A stretch of DNA of 64,000 nucleotides from Gammaproteobacteria bacterium (GTDB lineage: Bacteria > Pseudomonadota > Gammaproteobacteria > Pseudomonadales > Pseudohongiellaceae), in the NCBI GenBank assembly GCA_008081045.1, contig VMDC01000016.1, positions 124,001-188,000 of the forward strand, read 5' to 3'. The notes beneath the pieces were generated by a model that made no database searches, was not told the origin of the DNA, and saw only the letters and a list, made by a program, of their open reading frames with translations. Within the stretch, counting starts at the first letter, position 1. Every line of letters starts with the position of its first letter. Position numbers and translations under genes: made by a program. This document shows, piece after piece, positions 35,026 through 43,640 of the stretch.

Positions 35026-35880
35026 TTAACTGTCCTCAATAATTCCGTCATAGACGATGCAGGCCGGACCCGTCATGACGACCGGTGAATCCTCTGATAC
35101 TGAAAAAGGCCACTGAATTTTCAAGCGCCCGCCTTTCAGGTCAACTTCTACTGCTTCGTCCAGTAAGCCGTTCAGGCAGCCAACCACCGTTGCTGCACAG
35201 GCTCCGGTCCCGCAGGCTAACGTCTCGCCCACTCCTCTTTCGTAGACCCTCAGTTTTATCCGATCGCGCTGAAGGACCTGCATGAACCCGACGTTAACGC
35301 TGTCCGGAAAGTCCGGATGAGCCTGAAGGGCTTGTCCTATCTCTTTGACGGCCGTGTTTTCAAGGTCTTCAACAATTATTACCGCATGGGGATTACCCAT
35401 CGAGACAGCACCAAATTCGATCTCCAGATTGACGCCGTCAACGGTCAGCGTGCGATGATACCTGACGAGTCTTCTGTCTGCGCAAAAAGGCAGACAAGCG
35501 GGTTCCAGCACAGGCTTTTCCATGTCAACGGCAATGTCGCCGGACTCTTCGAAACGCAGAGAAAGAACCCGGTTGTGGGTTTTGACTGTCAGCGGGTTTT
35601 TCTGGCTGAGGCCTTTGGCCCTGACAAACAGGGCAAAGCATCGAGCGCCGTTTCCGCAGTGCTCCACCTCACTGCCATCGACATTAAAAATCCGGTAGTT
35701 GAAATCGACATCTGGCTGGCTAGGAGGCTCAACGAGCAGGAGCTGATCATAACCGATGCCCAGATGCCGGTCCGCGAGGGCCTTGATCTGCCCAGCTGAC
35801 AGGGTTACTGCCTGTGTGACGCCGTCGACGACGGCAAAGTCGTTACCAAGGCCATGCATTTTTGTAAAAGATAAAGCCAT
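35026..35880 (-). CDS. dapF: diaminopimelate epimerase
   Basis: A 284-residue enzyme that converts LL- to meso-diaminopimelate for peptidoglycan and lysine. The two catalytic cysteines are C75 in EHCGNGARCF and C226 in LACGTGACAA. MHGLGNDFAVVD at the start and MGNPHAVIIVED are family blocks. It follows lysA by 16 bases and precedes the DUF484 gene by three, an lptM-lysA-dapF-DUF484 order shared with Pseudomonas. Confidence 0.96.
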   Translation of the reverse strand: MALSFTKMHGLGNDFAVVDGVTQAVTLSAGQIKALADRHLGIGYDQLLLVEPPSQPDVDFNYRIFNVDGSEVEHCGNGARCFALFVRAKGLSQKNPLTVKTHNRVLSLRFEESGDIAVDMEKPVLEPACLPFCADRRLVRYHRTLTVDGVNLEIEFGAVSMGNPHAVIIVEDLENTAVKEIGQALQAHPDFPDSVNVGFMQVLQRDRIKLRVYERGVGETLACGTGACAATVVGCLNGLLDEAVEVDLKGGRLKIQWPFSVSEDSPVVMTGPACIVYDGIIEDS

Positions 35881-35896
35881 CGTTTGCTTTCTGTGC

Positions 35897-37144
35897 TTAG
35901 TCCGGCAAGCAGCTTTCCAGGTGAAGCAGCTGTTCCACCGATTCCCGGGCTCTCACCAGATGATGCGTTGTACCATCAACCATTACCTCTGCCGCACGGG
36001 GCCGCGTATTGTAATTTGAGCTCATGACAAATCCGTAGGCTCCCGCAGACCGGACTGCCAGCAGGTCGCCTGCTTCCACACTGAGACTCCTGTCTTTGCC
36101 GAGAAAATCCGCTGATTCGCATACCGGCCCGACCACGTCATAGACCGCTACAGGCGTTTCGCGCCTGGAGACGGGGATGATTTCCTGCCATGCGCCATAC
36201 AGAGCGGGGCGCAACAAGTCATTCATCGCACCGTCGACAATGGCGAAATTCTTATGCTCGGTGTGCTTGAGATACTCCACTGAGGTGACAAACAGTCCGG
36301 CATTTGCCGCAATAGATCGTCCCGGCTCAACGATGAGCATCATCTCCTTACCCTCAAACCGACTTCTTACCGCTGCCATGAGTTCGGAGGGAAGCGGTGG
36401 CTTTTCCTCGTCGTAAGTTACCCCCAAGCCGCCACCCATATCGAAATGGGAAATGGTAATGCCCTCTGCAGCCAGGGCATCTGTCATGAGGAGCAGACGA
36501 TCAATTGCATCCAGGAAAGGTTCGACGGTGGTCAACTGTGAGCCGATATGACAGTCAATGCCGGTAACCCGGATGCCCGGCATCTGAGCGGCATCCCGGT
36601 AGACACGCAGCGCCGATTCGGCGGCAATACCGAATTTGTTTTCTTTCAGTCCGGTTGAAATGTAGGGATGGGTGCCCGCGTCGACGTCCGGATTGACTCT
36701 GATGGAGATAGGCGCTTCAACCCCGTGGGCTCTGGCAACATGGCTGATTCTTTCAAGTTCGGGTTCAGATTCAACGTTGAAACAATGAATCCCTGCCGCG
36801 AGGGCCTGCTCGATTTCCCCGACGGTTTTGCCCAGGCCTGAAAAAATGACCTTGCCAGGATCCCCGCCTGCTGCAATGACCCGCTTCAGTTCGCCGCCGG
36901 AGACTATGTCAAATCCGGCGCCCAGCCGCGCCAAAACGTTCAGCACTGCCAGGTTGGAATTGGCTTTTACTGCGAAACATACCAAACCAGAGACTCCGGA
37001 CAGCGCTTCCTGATAGGCACGCAGGTGACGCTCGAGCGTTGCCCGGGAATAGACGAAGCAAGGAGTCCCGTAGGTCTCGGCAAGAGTTGCTACTGAAACG
37101 CTTTCAGCAAACAGCGTTTCGCCCTGATAGGTAAAGTGATCCAT
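35897..37144 (-). CDS. lysA: diaminopimelate decarboxylase
   Basis: A 415-residue PLP enzyme of alanine racemase fold that makes lysine from meso-diaminopimelate. The PLP lysine is K60 in CFAVKANSNLAVL, the phosphate-binding HFDMGGGLGVTY and EPGRS motifs are present, and GPVCESADFLG carries the cysteine that binds substrate across the dimer. Length is as expected. It is 47 bases downstream of lptM and just upstream of dapF. Confidence 0.96.
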   Translation of the reverse strand: MDHFTYQGETLFAESVSVATLAETYGTPCFVYSRATLERHLRAYQEALSGVSGLVCFAVKANSNLAVLNVLARLGAGFDIVSGGELKRVIAAGGDPGKVIFSGLGKTVGEIEQALAAGIHCFNVESEPELERISHVARAHGVEAPISIRVNPDVDAGTHPYISTGLKENKFGIAAESALRVYRDAAQMPGIRVTGIDCHIGSQLTTVEPFLDAIDRLLLMTDALAAEGITISHFDMGGGLGVTYDEEKPPLPSELMAAVRSRFEGKEMMLIVEPGRSIAANAGLFVTSVEYLKHTEHKNFAIVDGAMNDLLRPALYGAWQEIIPVSRRETPVAVYDVVGPVCESADFLGKDRSLSVEAGDLLAVRSAGAYGFVMSSNYNTRPRAAEVMVDGTTHHLVRARESVEQLLHLESCLPD

Positions 37145-37191
37145 GGAGAAATCAGTTCCAGTGTCGACTGAGGCGTTCGCTCACCGCGTCC

Positions 37192-37323
37192 TCACAGGTT
37201 GCTCGCGGTGGGAGACTCGGGTCGAGTCAGCCCCCCTTTTTGTCCGCAGCCGGAAGCAAGACAAGCCAGTAAGACCATGCCTGCGTACCAAAGGGCAGTC
37301 CGATATCGGCGGGATGTTTTCAT
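37192..37323 (-). CDS. lptM: LptM (YifL) small lipoprotein
   Basis: A 43-residue lipoprotein. After KTSRRYRT comes a hydrophobic stretch and the lipobox LASGC with the lipidated cysteine at C26, directly followed by GQKGGL, the conserved CGQKGPL signature of LptM. In E. coli LptM helps the LPS export protein LptD mature. The open frame runs 53 codons further upstream but the ATG at 37323 is where the family starts. It precedes lysA, the usual position in Gammaproteobacteria. Confidence 0.88.
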   Translation of the reverse strand: MKTSRRYRTALWYAGMVLLACLASGCGQKGGLTRPESPTASNL

Positions 37324-37650
37324 GTCTGACTGAGCCTCTATGAATGCGTGAACCAAGGCGGAGACTGGCGTACCGGGGGAAATCCTTGAGCTGCGCATTA
37401 TACCGGTGCAGCACTCATAAACACAGGCCCAGACAGTCCAACAGCTCTGTAAAAGTTCTGATTTTTCGTATGGATCCGGCAATCGGCGCGGCTCTTGAAA
37501 AGCAGAATCAGGAACCCTATATTTTGCCAGACTTCAAGCAGCCGGTGGGCATTGCCTGCCCAGATTTCAACCGAGCGCCGGTTGCTGCCGCGACAGCGCG
37601 GTGACAGGCTTGCTTGTTATGGATGAACCAACAGTGACTTGTGGACGACG
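37324..37650. other. non-coding stretch between lptM and the ABC transporter
   Basis: This 327-base stretch separates two divergent units. In Pseudomonas relatives cyaY lies on the far side of lptM; no cyaY is visible. It holds one open plus-strand stretch of 44 codons from an ATG at 37471 (MDPAIGAALEKQNQEPYILP...) to a TGA ending at 37604, which has no ribosome-binding site and resembles no family I know. No terminator or promoter was clear. Confidence 0.35.
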
Positions 37651-38592
37651 ATGATTGAAATAAGCCATCTAACCAAAAAATTTGATCAGTTTGTTGCCGT
37701 TGATGATCTCAGTTTTTCGGTGCGAGAAGGGGAGGTTCTGGGGTTTCTTGGACCCAATGGCGCCGGTAAATCCACCACAATGAAGGTGATTACCGGCTTT
37801 CTGGCGCCTTCCGCCGGAAAAGTGACCATCGATGGTCACGACATCAGCAGTGCGGCACTCCAAGCCAAGCGCCTCATCGGATACCTGCCAGAGGGCGCGC
37901 CTTCCTACGGCGACATGACTACCCTTGAGTTTTTACGTTTCATAGCACAGATACGCGGCTTCCGGGGTGCTGAAATCGAGCAGCGGGTTGATCATGTAAT
38001 CAACGAGGTGGCCCTCGAGAGTGTGCGCGATCAGTCTATCGAGACCTTATCTAAGGGTTTCAAGCGGCGGGTAGGTCTGGCTCAGGCGATCATGCATGAC
38101 CCGAAGGTGCTCATACTCGATGAGCCTACGGATGGGCTGGACCCCAACCAGAAACATCATGTGCGAGCGCTTATCAAGAGCCTGGCTACCGATAAGATTG
38201 TAATCGTTTCTACCCACATTCTTGAGGAAGTCACTGCGGTCTGCTCACGAGCCGTCATCATTGCAAACGGGAAGATCGTGGCGGATGGCACCCCGGCTGA
38301 ACTGGAATCACAATCGCGATTTCATCAGGCGATTCGCGTCACCCTGACTGACAGCCATGACCTGCTTGCCGACCTCAAGGCAGTGCCCGGCGTTGCTTCC
38401 GTGGAAGTTGCAGAGAGCAACGGGCTGGCTTACACAATATTTGCCGAAGGCGGAGCTTCTATCTTTTCGCAGGTGTCCGAAGTCGCTCAGCAGAAGCACT
38501 GGCCCATCAGCGAGTTTCACGTTGAGAGAGGACAGCTTGAAGATGTATTTCGCAGCGTGACTCAGCAATCGGAGGGGCGGGCTAATGGGTAA
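37651..38592 (+). CDS. GldA-like ABC transporter ATP-binding protein
   Basis: A 313-residue ATPase. Walker A is GPNGAGKST (34-42), the signature is LSKGFKRRVGLAQAI (in place of LSGGQ), Walker B is VLILDEPTDGLDPN, and the switch histidine follows in IVSTHILEE. A C-terminal domain of about 80 residues (from about 225) has no known fold by eye but is usual in the GldA/NatA type. The permease starts within its last codons (eight-base overlap), and an auxiliary subunit follows. The frame also opens at a TTG four codons upstream; ATG was preferred. Confidence 0.85.
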   Translation: MIEISHLTKKFDQFVAVDDLSFSVREGEVLGFLGPNGAGKSTTMKVITGFLAPSAGKVTIDGHDISSAALQAKRLIGYLPEGAPSYGDMTTLEFLRFIAQIRGFRGAEIEQRVDHVINEVALESVRDQSIETLSKGFKRRVGLAQAIMHDPKVLILDEPTDGLDPNQKHHVRALIKSLATDKIVIVSTHILEEVTAVCSRAVIIANGKIVADGTPAELESQSRFHQAIRVTLTDSHDLLADLKAVPGVASVEVAESNGLAYTIFAEGGASIFSQVSEVAQQKHWPISEFHVERGQLEDVFRSVTQQSEGRANG

Positions 38593-39319
38593 TCTGGGCA
38601 TCATTTTTAAGCGAGAGCTGTACAGTTATTTTGCTACGCCGCTGGCCTATGTGTTTATCGTGATCTTTCTGATCACCAACGGAATTTTCACCTTTGACCT
38701 GGGTGGATTCTTCCTGAGGGGTCAGGCAGACCTTCTGCCATTTTTCGGCTTTCATCCCTGGCTCTATCTCTTCATGGTTCCAGCGATTGCGATGACGCTG
38801 TGGGCTGATGAGCGCAAGACGGGAACCATTGAGTTACTCCTGACGCTTCCGGTAAGACTCGTTGATGCGGTGCTCGGAAAATTTCTGGCTGCATGGGTGT
38901 TAACCGGTATTGCGCTGGCATTGACCTTTCCGATCTGGGTTACTGTGAACTACCTGGGCGATCCGGATAACGGTGTGATCGTGGCAGCCTATCTGGGAAG
39001 CTGGTTTATGGCGGGTGGTTTTCTGGCCATCGGTTCCTGCATGTCCGCCTGTACTAAAAACTCCGTGATCGCTTTTATCCTGACCGTCGCTATTTGCTTT
39101 CTGTTTGTCATCATGGGGTCACCGATCCTGCTGAATGCGTTTCCTTCGTGGGTTCCTCAGTGGCTGGTTGATGCTTTTTCCGCTATGGGGTTTCTCACGC
39201 ACTTCGACTCGATAGCTAAAGGTGTTCTGGATATCAGGGATTTTCTGTTTTTCAGCGTGTTTATCGGGGCCTGGTTGCTGGCCAGCGCCATTGTTATCGA
39301 AATGAAGAAAGCCAACTAG
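38585..39319 (+). CDS. ABC-2 type permease (GldF-like)
   Basis: A 244-residue inner-membrane protein with about six hydrophobic segments, at roughly 20-40, 58-76, 98-120, 132-152, 162-182 and 218-238. FKRELYSYFATPLAYVFIVIF at the start, and the ADERKTGTIELLLTLPV loop after the second segment, are typical of ABC-2 permeases of the GldF/NosY type. GGAGG lies 8-12 bases before the ATG inside the end of the ATPase gene. The operon is ATPase-permease-auxiliary protein. Confidence 0.85.
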   Translation: MGNLGIIFKRELYSYFATPLAYVFIVIFLITNGIFTFDLGGFFLRGQADLLPFFGFHPWLYLFMVPAIAMTLWADERKTGTIELLLTLPVRLVDAVLGKFLAAWVLTGIALALTFPIWVTVNYLGDPDNGVIVAAYLGSWFMAGGFLAIGSCMSACTKNSVIAFILTVAICFLFVIMGSPILLNAFPSWVPQWLVDAFSAMGFLTHFDSIAKGVLDIRDFLFFSVFIGAWLLASAIVIEMKKAN

Positions 39320-39330
39320 GAGGGAATGTG

Positions 39331-41340
39331 GTGAATAGCAAAGCTCTTTTTTCATCTGCCGGCCTGGCAGGCATTTTTTTCGGAGTGATCGTCAGTGTCA
39401 TACTGATTACGATGCTTCCCGGTCTGCGTATTGACCTCACCGAGGACAGGCTCTACACCCTCTCGGAGGGAACGCGGAATATTGTTAGCAATCTGGAGAC
39501 GCCGATTGAACTGCGTTTCTTTTACTCCGAAAGCGCCACAGAAGATCAGCCTCAGATCCGCGCTTATGGCAGCAGGGTTCAGGAATTACTGGAAGAAATC
39601 ACCTTTGCCAGCGAGGGCAAGCTCACTTTGAACGTCATCGATCCGGAACCTTTTTCAGAAGAGGAAGATCTGGCGACTCAGTTTGGCATTCGAGCGGTTC
39701 CGGTGAGTCAGGGTGGTGAATCGATCTATTTTGGACTGGTTGCCTCTCAGGTCGTGGATGAGGCCGATTACAATCCACTGGCGCCCCCTGCTGTTGAAGC
39801 ACTGCCTCTCATTCGTCCCGATCAGGAACAGTTTCTGGAGTATGAATTCATGAAGCTGATCTCCTCGGTGAATTCGCCAGAGCGCACAGTGATCGGGCTG
39901 ATCACCGAGCTGGACATTGATGGAGGTTTTAATCCGGCAACGGGCCAGGCGACCTCACCGTGGTTTGTCATGGAAATGATACGGCAGCTCTATGATGTGC
40001 GCCGGGTCGACATCAATGCCGGCAGCATTGATGAAGACGTGGACATACTGATGATCGTGCATCCCCAGGAACTTTCCGATCAGATGCTGTACGCGGTCGA
40101 TCAGCACGTCATGAAGGGTGGGCAGGCGATCGTCTTTCTTGATCCTAACGCAGATTCTCTGGTGACGCGGTCCCCACAGGGTGCGCTCATTCCCGCGGGG
40201 ATGGGGTCAGACCTCGAAGTGTTGTTGTCTGCCTGGGGGGTCGAATATCAGGACGACAAAGTCCTGGCGGATAATGAGCTGGCTTTGCGTGTGAGAATGA
40301 GCCAGAACGAGAGACCCATGCCGCACCTGGGCATGGTCGGTGTGCCGCGAGCAAATCTTGATCAGGAAGATATCATCACCAGCCGTCTTGAGACGGTGAA
40401 TTTCGCATCTGCCGGTGCCTTGTCTCAGTCAGACGGAGCCACCACGACTTTTGAGCCGCTAATTCGTTCATCGTCTGATGCGATGCTGATGGATGCGGCG
40501 CTGGTTGAAAATATGACAGATCCGTCGATTCTGTTCGATGAATTTCAGTCCCAGGGGACGAGTTACGTACTCGCTGCCCGGGTGAGCGGTGAAATCACTT
40601 CTGCCTTTCCAGGAGGCCGACCTGAGGTTCCGGACGACGCAGCTTCCGATGATCAGGACGACGCGGACGCAGCGCAGGACTCACTAGATTCCGCTTCCTC
40701 CGATAATCCGGCGATTTCCGAGAGCGATGCTGCCGAGACGCCTGAGGAGGCGCCAGCAGAAATGCATCTGGCGCAAACGCAGAGTCCAGCAAACATCGTC
40801 CTGTTTGCAGATACTGATTTCCTGACTGACAGGCTCTGGGTGCAGGTCGCCCAATTTCTCGGTCAGCGGATTCCACAGCCTTTCGCAAACAACGGTGACC
40901 TGCTGATCAACAGTCTTGATAATCTTAGCGGAGGGGCTGATCTGGTCAGTATTCGAAGCCGTGGAACTTACTCTCGACCGTTTACGCGAGTCATCGCACT
41001 GCAGCGAGAGGCAGACGACCGTCTGCGGACTGAAGAAGCAGACCTGCTCAACCGATTGTCAGAGACCGAGGCCGCATTGGCTGAGCTGAATCAGGATGAA
41101 GACGGCAATCCGCTCGGGCAACTGACGCCAGAAATACAGGCCGAAATAGATCGCTTTAACGGTGAAATGCTGGATACTCGCAGGCGGTTGCGCGACGTTC
41201 AGTTCCAGTTGACCGAGGATATTGATCAACTGGGCGCCAATCTGAAGGCAATCAATACTGGCCTGGTGCCTGTGTTGTTAACCATTTTTGCGCTACTCGC
41301 GCACTACACCAGACTGAGGCGTCGTCGTTCGGCCAGATAG
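39331..41340 (+). CDS. GldG-like ABC transporter auxiliary protein
   Basis: A 669-residue protein anchored at both ends: a hydrophobic helix at about 10-34 and a last one near 642-660, with the large middle part on the periplasmic side. The first soluble region carries DLTEDRLYTLSEGTRNIV, the characteristic start of the GldG/ABC-type uncharacterised transport domain. An acidic, low-complexity insert (about 426-477, rich in D, S, A and E) splits it from the segment ANIVLFADTDFLTD, and a coiled-coil-like stretch (about 556-630) precedes the last helix. The start is one of two adjacent GTG codons (39328 or 39331); AGGAGGG at 39318-39324 fits the second best. Usually a DUF4340 protein follows; here none does. 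Confidence 0.82.
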   Translation: MNSKALFSSAGLAGIFFGVIVSVILITMLPGLRIDLTEDRLYTLSEGTRNIVSNLETPIELRFFYSESATEDQPQIRAYGSRVQELLEEITFASEGKLTLNVIDPEPFSEEEDLATQFGIRAVPVSQGGESIYFGLVASQVVDEADYNPLAPPAVEALPLIRPDQEQFLEYEFMKLISSVNSPERTVIGLITELDIDGGFNPATGQATSPWFVMEMIRQLYDVRRVDINAGSIDEDVDILMIVHPQELSDQMLYAVDQHVMKGGQAIVFLDPNADSLVTRSPQGALIPAGMGSDLEVLLSAWGVEYQDDKVLADNELALRVRMSQNERPMPHLGMVGVPRANLDQEDIITSRLETVNFASAGALSQSDGATTTFEPLIRSSSDAMLMDAALVENMTDPSILFDEFQSQGTSYVLAARVSGEITSAFPGGRPEVPDDAASDDQDDADAAQDSLDSASSDNPAISESDAAETPEEAPAEMHLAQTQSPANIVLFADTDFLTDRLWVQVAQFLGQRIPQPFANNGDLLINSLDNLSGGADLVSIRSRGTYSRPFTRVIALQREADDRLRTEEADLLNRLSETEAALAELNQDEDGNPLGQLTPEIQAEIDRFNGEMLDTRRRLRDVQFQLTEDIDQLGANLKAINTGLVPVLLTIFALLAHYTRLRRRRSAR

Positions 41341-41366
41341 GCAGAGACCGTGTCAGAATTTCCTTT

Positions 41367-42686
41367 TTATTTCCTGTTTGGGCGCGCAGGGGGCAGGTTC
41401 ACCGAGATATGGGTTCCTTCCCCCAGTTTGCTGCGAATAATAAGCTCGCCGCCGTGAGCCTGCGCAATCAGTCGGCACAGATACAGTCCAAGCCCGAAAC
41501 CCCCGGTGTTACGCTGTCGGGCACTGTCGGCACGGTAAAAGGGTTCACTGATCTGGTCGAGATGTTCCTCGGCAATCCCTTCCCCACGGTCTATGACCTC
41601 CACAATGGCCCGTTCCTCAAAAAAGGAGAGAGCGACGCTGATAGGGAGGCCTTTGCCGTGCCGAATGGCGTTGTTCAACAGGTTGGTGATGAGTAAACGC
41701 ATGCGGAGACGGTCGATCAAAAATTCCCTGTCCTCTACCGGGCATTCAATCTGTAGTCCTCCCGGATAGTCCTGAAATTGCTCTGACACGCCGCGCACGA
41801 ATTCGGAAATAAACACGGACTCTTCGGCCAATACGGCATGCTCATTGTTCAGCCGCTCTGTTTCGAGCAAATCCGAAATGAGCAGGTCGATCTCGTCAAT
41901 ATCCTCGCGGAGCTGCTCCTTTTCATCACTTTCCGGCATGAATTCCAGTCGCAGTTTGGCTTTGGTGATCGGTGTCCGCAATTCGTGGCTTATGGCCATC
42001 AGGAGCTGGCGCTTTGCTTCAAGCATCGACTGCAGCGAATCGGCCATGTGATTGATACTCTCCGTCAGTTCACCCAGTTCGTCCTGACGGTTGCTTTGAA
42101 CCCGATAGCTTAGGTCGCCTTTTTCAATCCTCTCTGCCCCTTTCTTGAGCATCCTCACCGGGTCCAGCAGTCGATTGACCATGAAATAATTCAGGAAAAG
42201 TACGATGGCAGCGAGAGCCGCTCCCATATAAACGACAAAGAAGTTGATGTTGCTTTCATTCAGAGAGCGCTGATAGAGATAGAAGTCATAGCCGCCTCGA
42301 TTCACCCGAATGATGTCCTCGTTGTCAATCGTGCGAACTTCGGCGTCGGTGGTGAGATTTCTGTTGAAGTCGGATGCGTCGACATTGAGACGGTTGTCCG
42401 GATCAGAGCTCCACCGCATGATCGGGTTGCGGATATTGATAGTCCAATCGAGCTCTTGGGCAAGGCGCATGGCATTACTCAGGTTAGGAGGCGTGCCAAT
42501 GTCTTCGATGATGGATTCCACATTCCGCATGTAAAAATCCGGAATCGTTTCAATAGTGATTTCGGTCTGGTTGAGTGCTCGAAGTGATAGGGAAATTATC
42601 AGGAAAAAACTAACGACGGTGAAACCAAAGATTAACAGCAGTCTGACAAACAGAGATTTTTTGACGTACTGCAGTAGTGCCGTCAT
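41367..42686 (-). CDS. sensor histidine kinase
   Basis: A 439-residue membrane kinase. Two hydrophobic helices (about 12-34 and 149-170) flank a periplasmic sensor of about 110 residues that resembles no named domain by eye; a HAMP domain (about 170-223) follows, then HisKA with the phosphorylated H234 in AISHELRTPITKAK, and a HATPase domain with NNAIRHGKG (N box), DRGEGI (G1) and GFGLGLYL (G2). ATG at 42686 overlaps the response regulator stop as ATGA, so the two are coupled. The set-up is like RstB/CpxA-type kinases. The signal is unknown. Confidence 0.88.
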   Translation of the reverse strand: MTALLQYVKKSLFVRLLLIFGFTVVSFFLIISLSLRALNQTEITIETIPDFYMRNVESIIEDIGTPPNLSNAMRLAQELDWTINIRNPIMRWSSDPDNRLNVDASDFNRNLTTDAEVRTIDNEDIIRVNRGGYDFYLYQRSLNESNINFFVVYMGAALAAIVLFLNYFMVNRLLDPVRMLKKGAERIEKGDLSYRVQSNRQDELGELTESINHMADSLQSMLEAKRQLLMAISHELRTPITKAKLRLEFMPESDEKEQLREDIDEIDLLISDLLETERLNNEHAVLAEESVFISEFVRGVSEQFQDYPGGLQIECPVEDREFLIDRLRMRLLITNLLNNAIRHGKGLPISVALSFFEERAIVEVIDRGEGIAEEHLDQISEPFYRADSARQRNTGGFGLGLYLCRLIAQAHGGELIIRSKLGEGTHISVNLPPARPNRK

Positions 42687-43381
42687 AGTTGCTCGCCGAC
42701 AAAAGTATAACCACGCCCCCATACCGTCTTTATAAACCGAGGGGTCTTCGATGTGTCTTTTAACTTATGTCGTAAGCGGCTCACGAGTGTGTCGACTGCT
42801 CTGGAGAACAGTTCCGCATCTATACCGCGCAATCGATTCATGAGTTCGTCGCGGGTGAACGTTTTGTTCGGGAACTGCATGAAGAGTATGAGTAGCTCAT
42901 ATTCCATGGTTGTAAGATCGAGCACAGAGCCATCCAGTTTGACTTCACGCCGTGAGACGTCAACATCCAGGCCATTGACCGGTTTGATCTCACGCACTGT
43001 ATTGTCGTCACTGCTGCGGCGGAGGATATTATGGATGCGCGCTACCAGTTCTCTTGGTTCAAAAGGCTTGGGCAGATAATCGTCTGCACCAAGTTCAAGA
43101 CCTACGATACGATCGGTGACCTCGGCGTGGGCGGTCAGCATGAGAATCGGAAGCTGCCCGAAAATTGAAGACTTGGCACGTATTTCCCGGCAAATTTCAA
43201 AGCCATCCTTTTCCGGGAGCATGACGTCGAGAATCAACAGATCGGGCTTAATCTTCTTAATCATTTCGAAGCCCTTGCTTGGGGTTAAAGCGACATGCGC
43301 GTTCATGTCATAACGCTCCAAGTACTGTACGAGTAATTTGCCCAGTTTCTCGTCATCGTCAATGATCAGGATTTGCTTCAT
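42683..43381 (-). CDS. OmpR-family response regulator
   Basis: A 232-residue transcription factor. The receiver domain has the acidic pair D8-D9, phospho-acceptor D52 in LILDVMLPEKDG, the T/K switch residues in LTAHAE and PKPFEP, and the C-terminal winged helix (about 132-230) has MEYELLILFMQFPNKTFTRDEL and LVSRLRHKLKD with WGRGYTFV. ATG at 43381 with AAGGAA upstream was chosen over an open frame ten codons longer. It precedes and is coupled to the kinase. Confidence 0.92.
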   Translation of the reverse strand: MKQILIIDDDEKLGKLLVQYLERYDMNAHVALTPSKGFEMIKKIKPDLLILDVMLPEKDGFEICREIRAKSSIFGQLPILMLTAHAEVTDRIVGLELGADDYLPKPFEPRELVARIHNILRRSSDDNTVREIKPVNGLDVDVSRREVKLDGSVLDLTTMEYELLILFMQFPNKTFTRDELMNRLRGIDAELFSRAVDTLVSRLRHKLKDTSKTPRFIKTVWGRGYTFVGEQL

Positions 43382-43640
43382 CGTGTTGAATTTCCTTGCA
43401 GAATTCGGCAATGGTACGAATAAGATTTGGCGAAATCAATTGTAAACAAAGGGCTGGATGCCATGGAGTGGCAAACCCGGCAAAGTTGTTTCTTTGGGCA
43501 GATGCGCGGTTTTTCTGCATGCTGGATGCTTCTGTTTGAGCCCAAAAAGGCAGTATGACCGGGTCAAGTGAAATTTGAGCAGTCGGGTCCGTGGCTCTCC
43601 GGGGTCTTGAATTTCCGGTGATCAGACCTATTTAGCCTAC

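Noticed and set aside
37344-37604. Possible small protein upstream of the ABC transporter
   Set aside because: No ribosome-binding site, biased composition and no family; kept only as a note in the non-coding entry.
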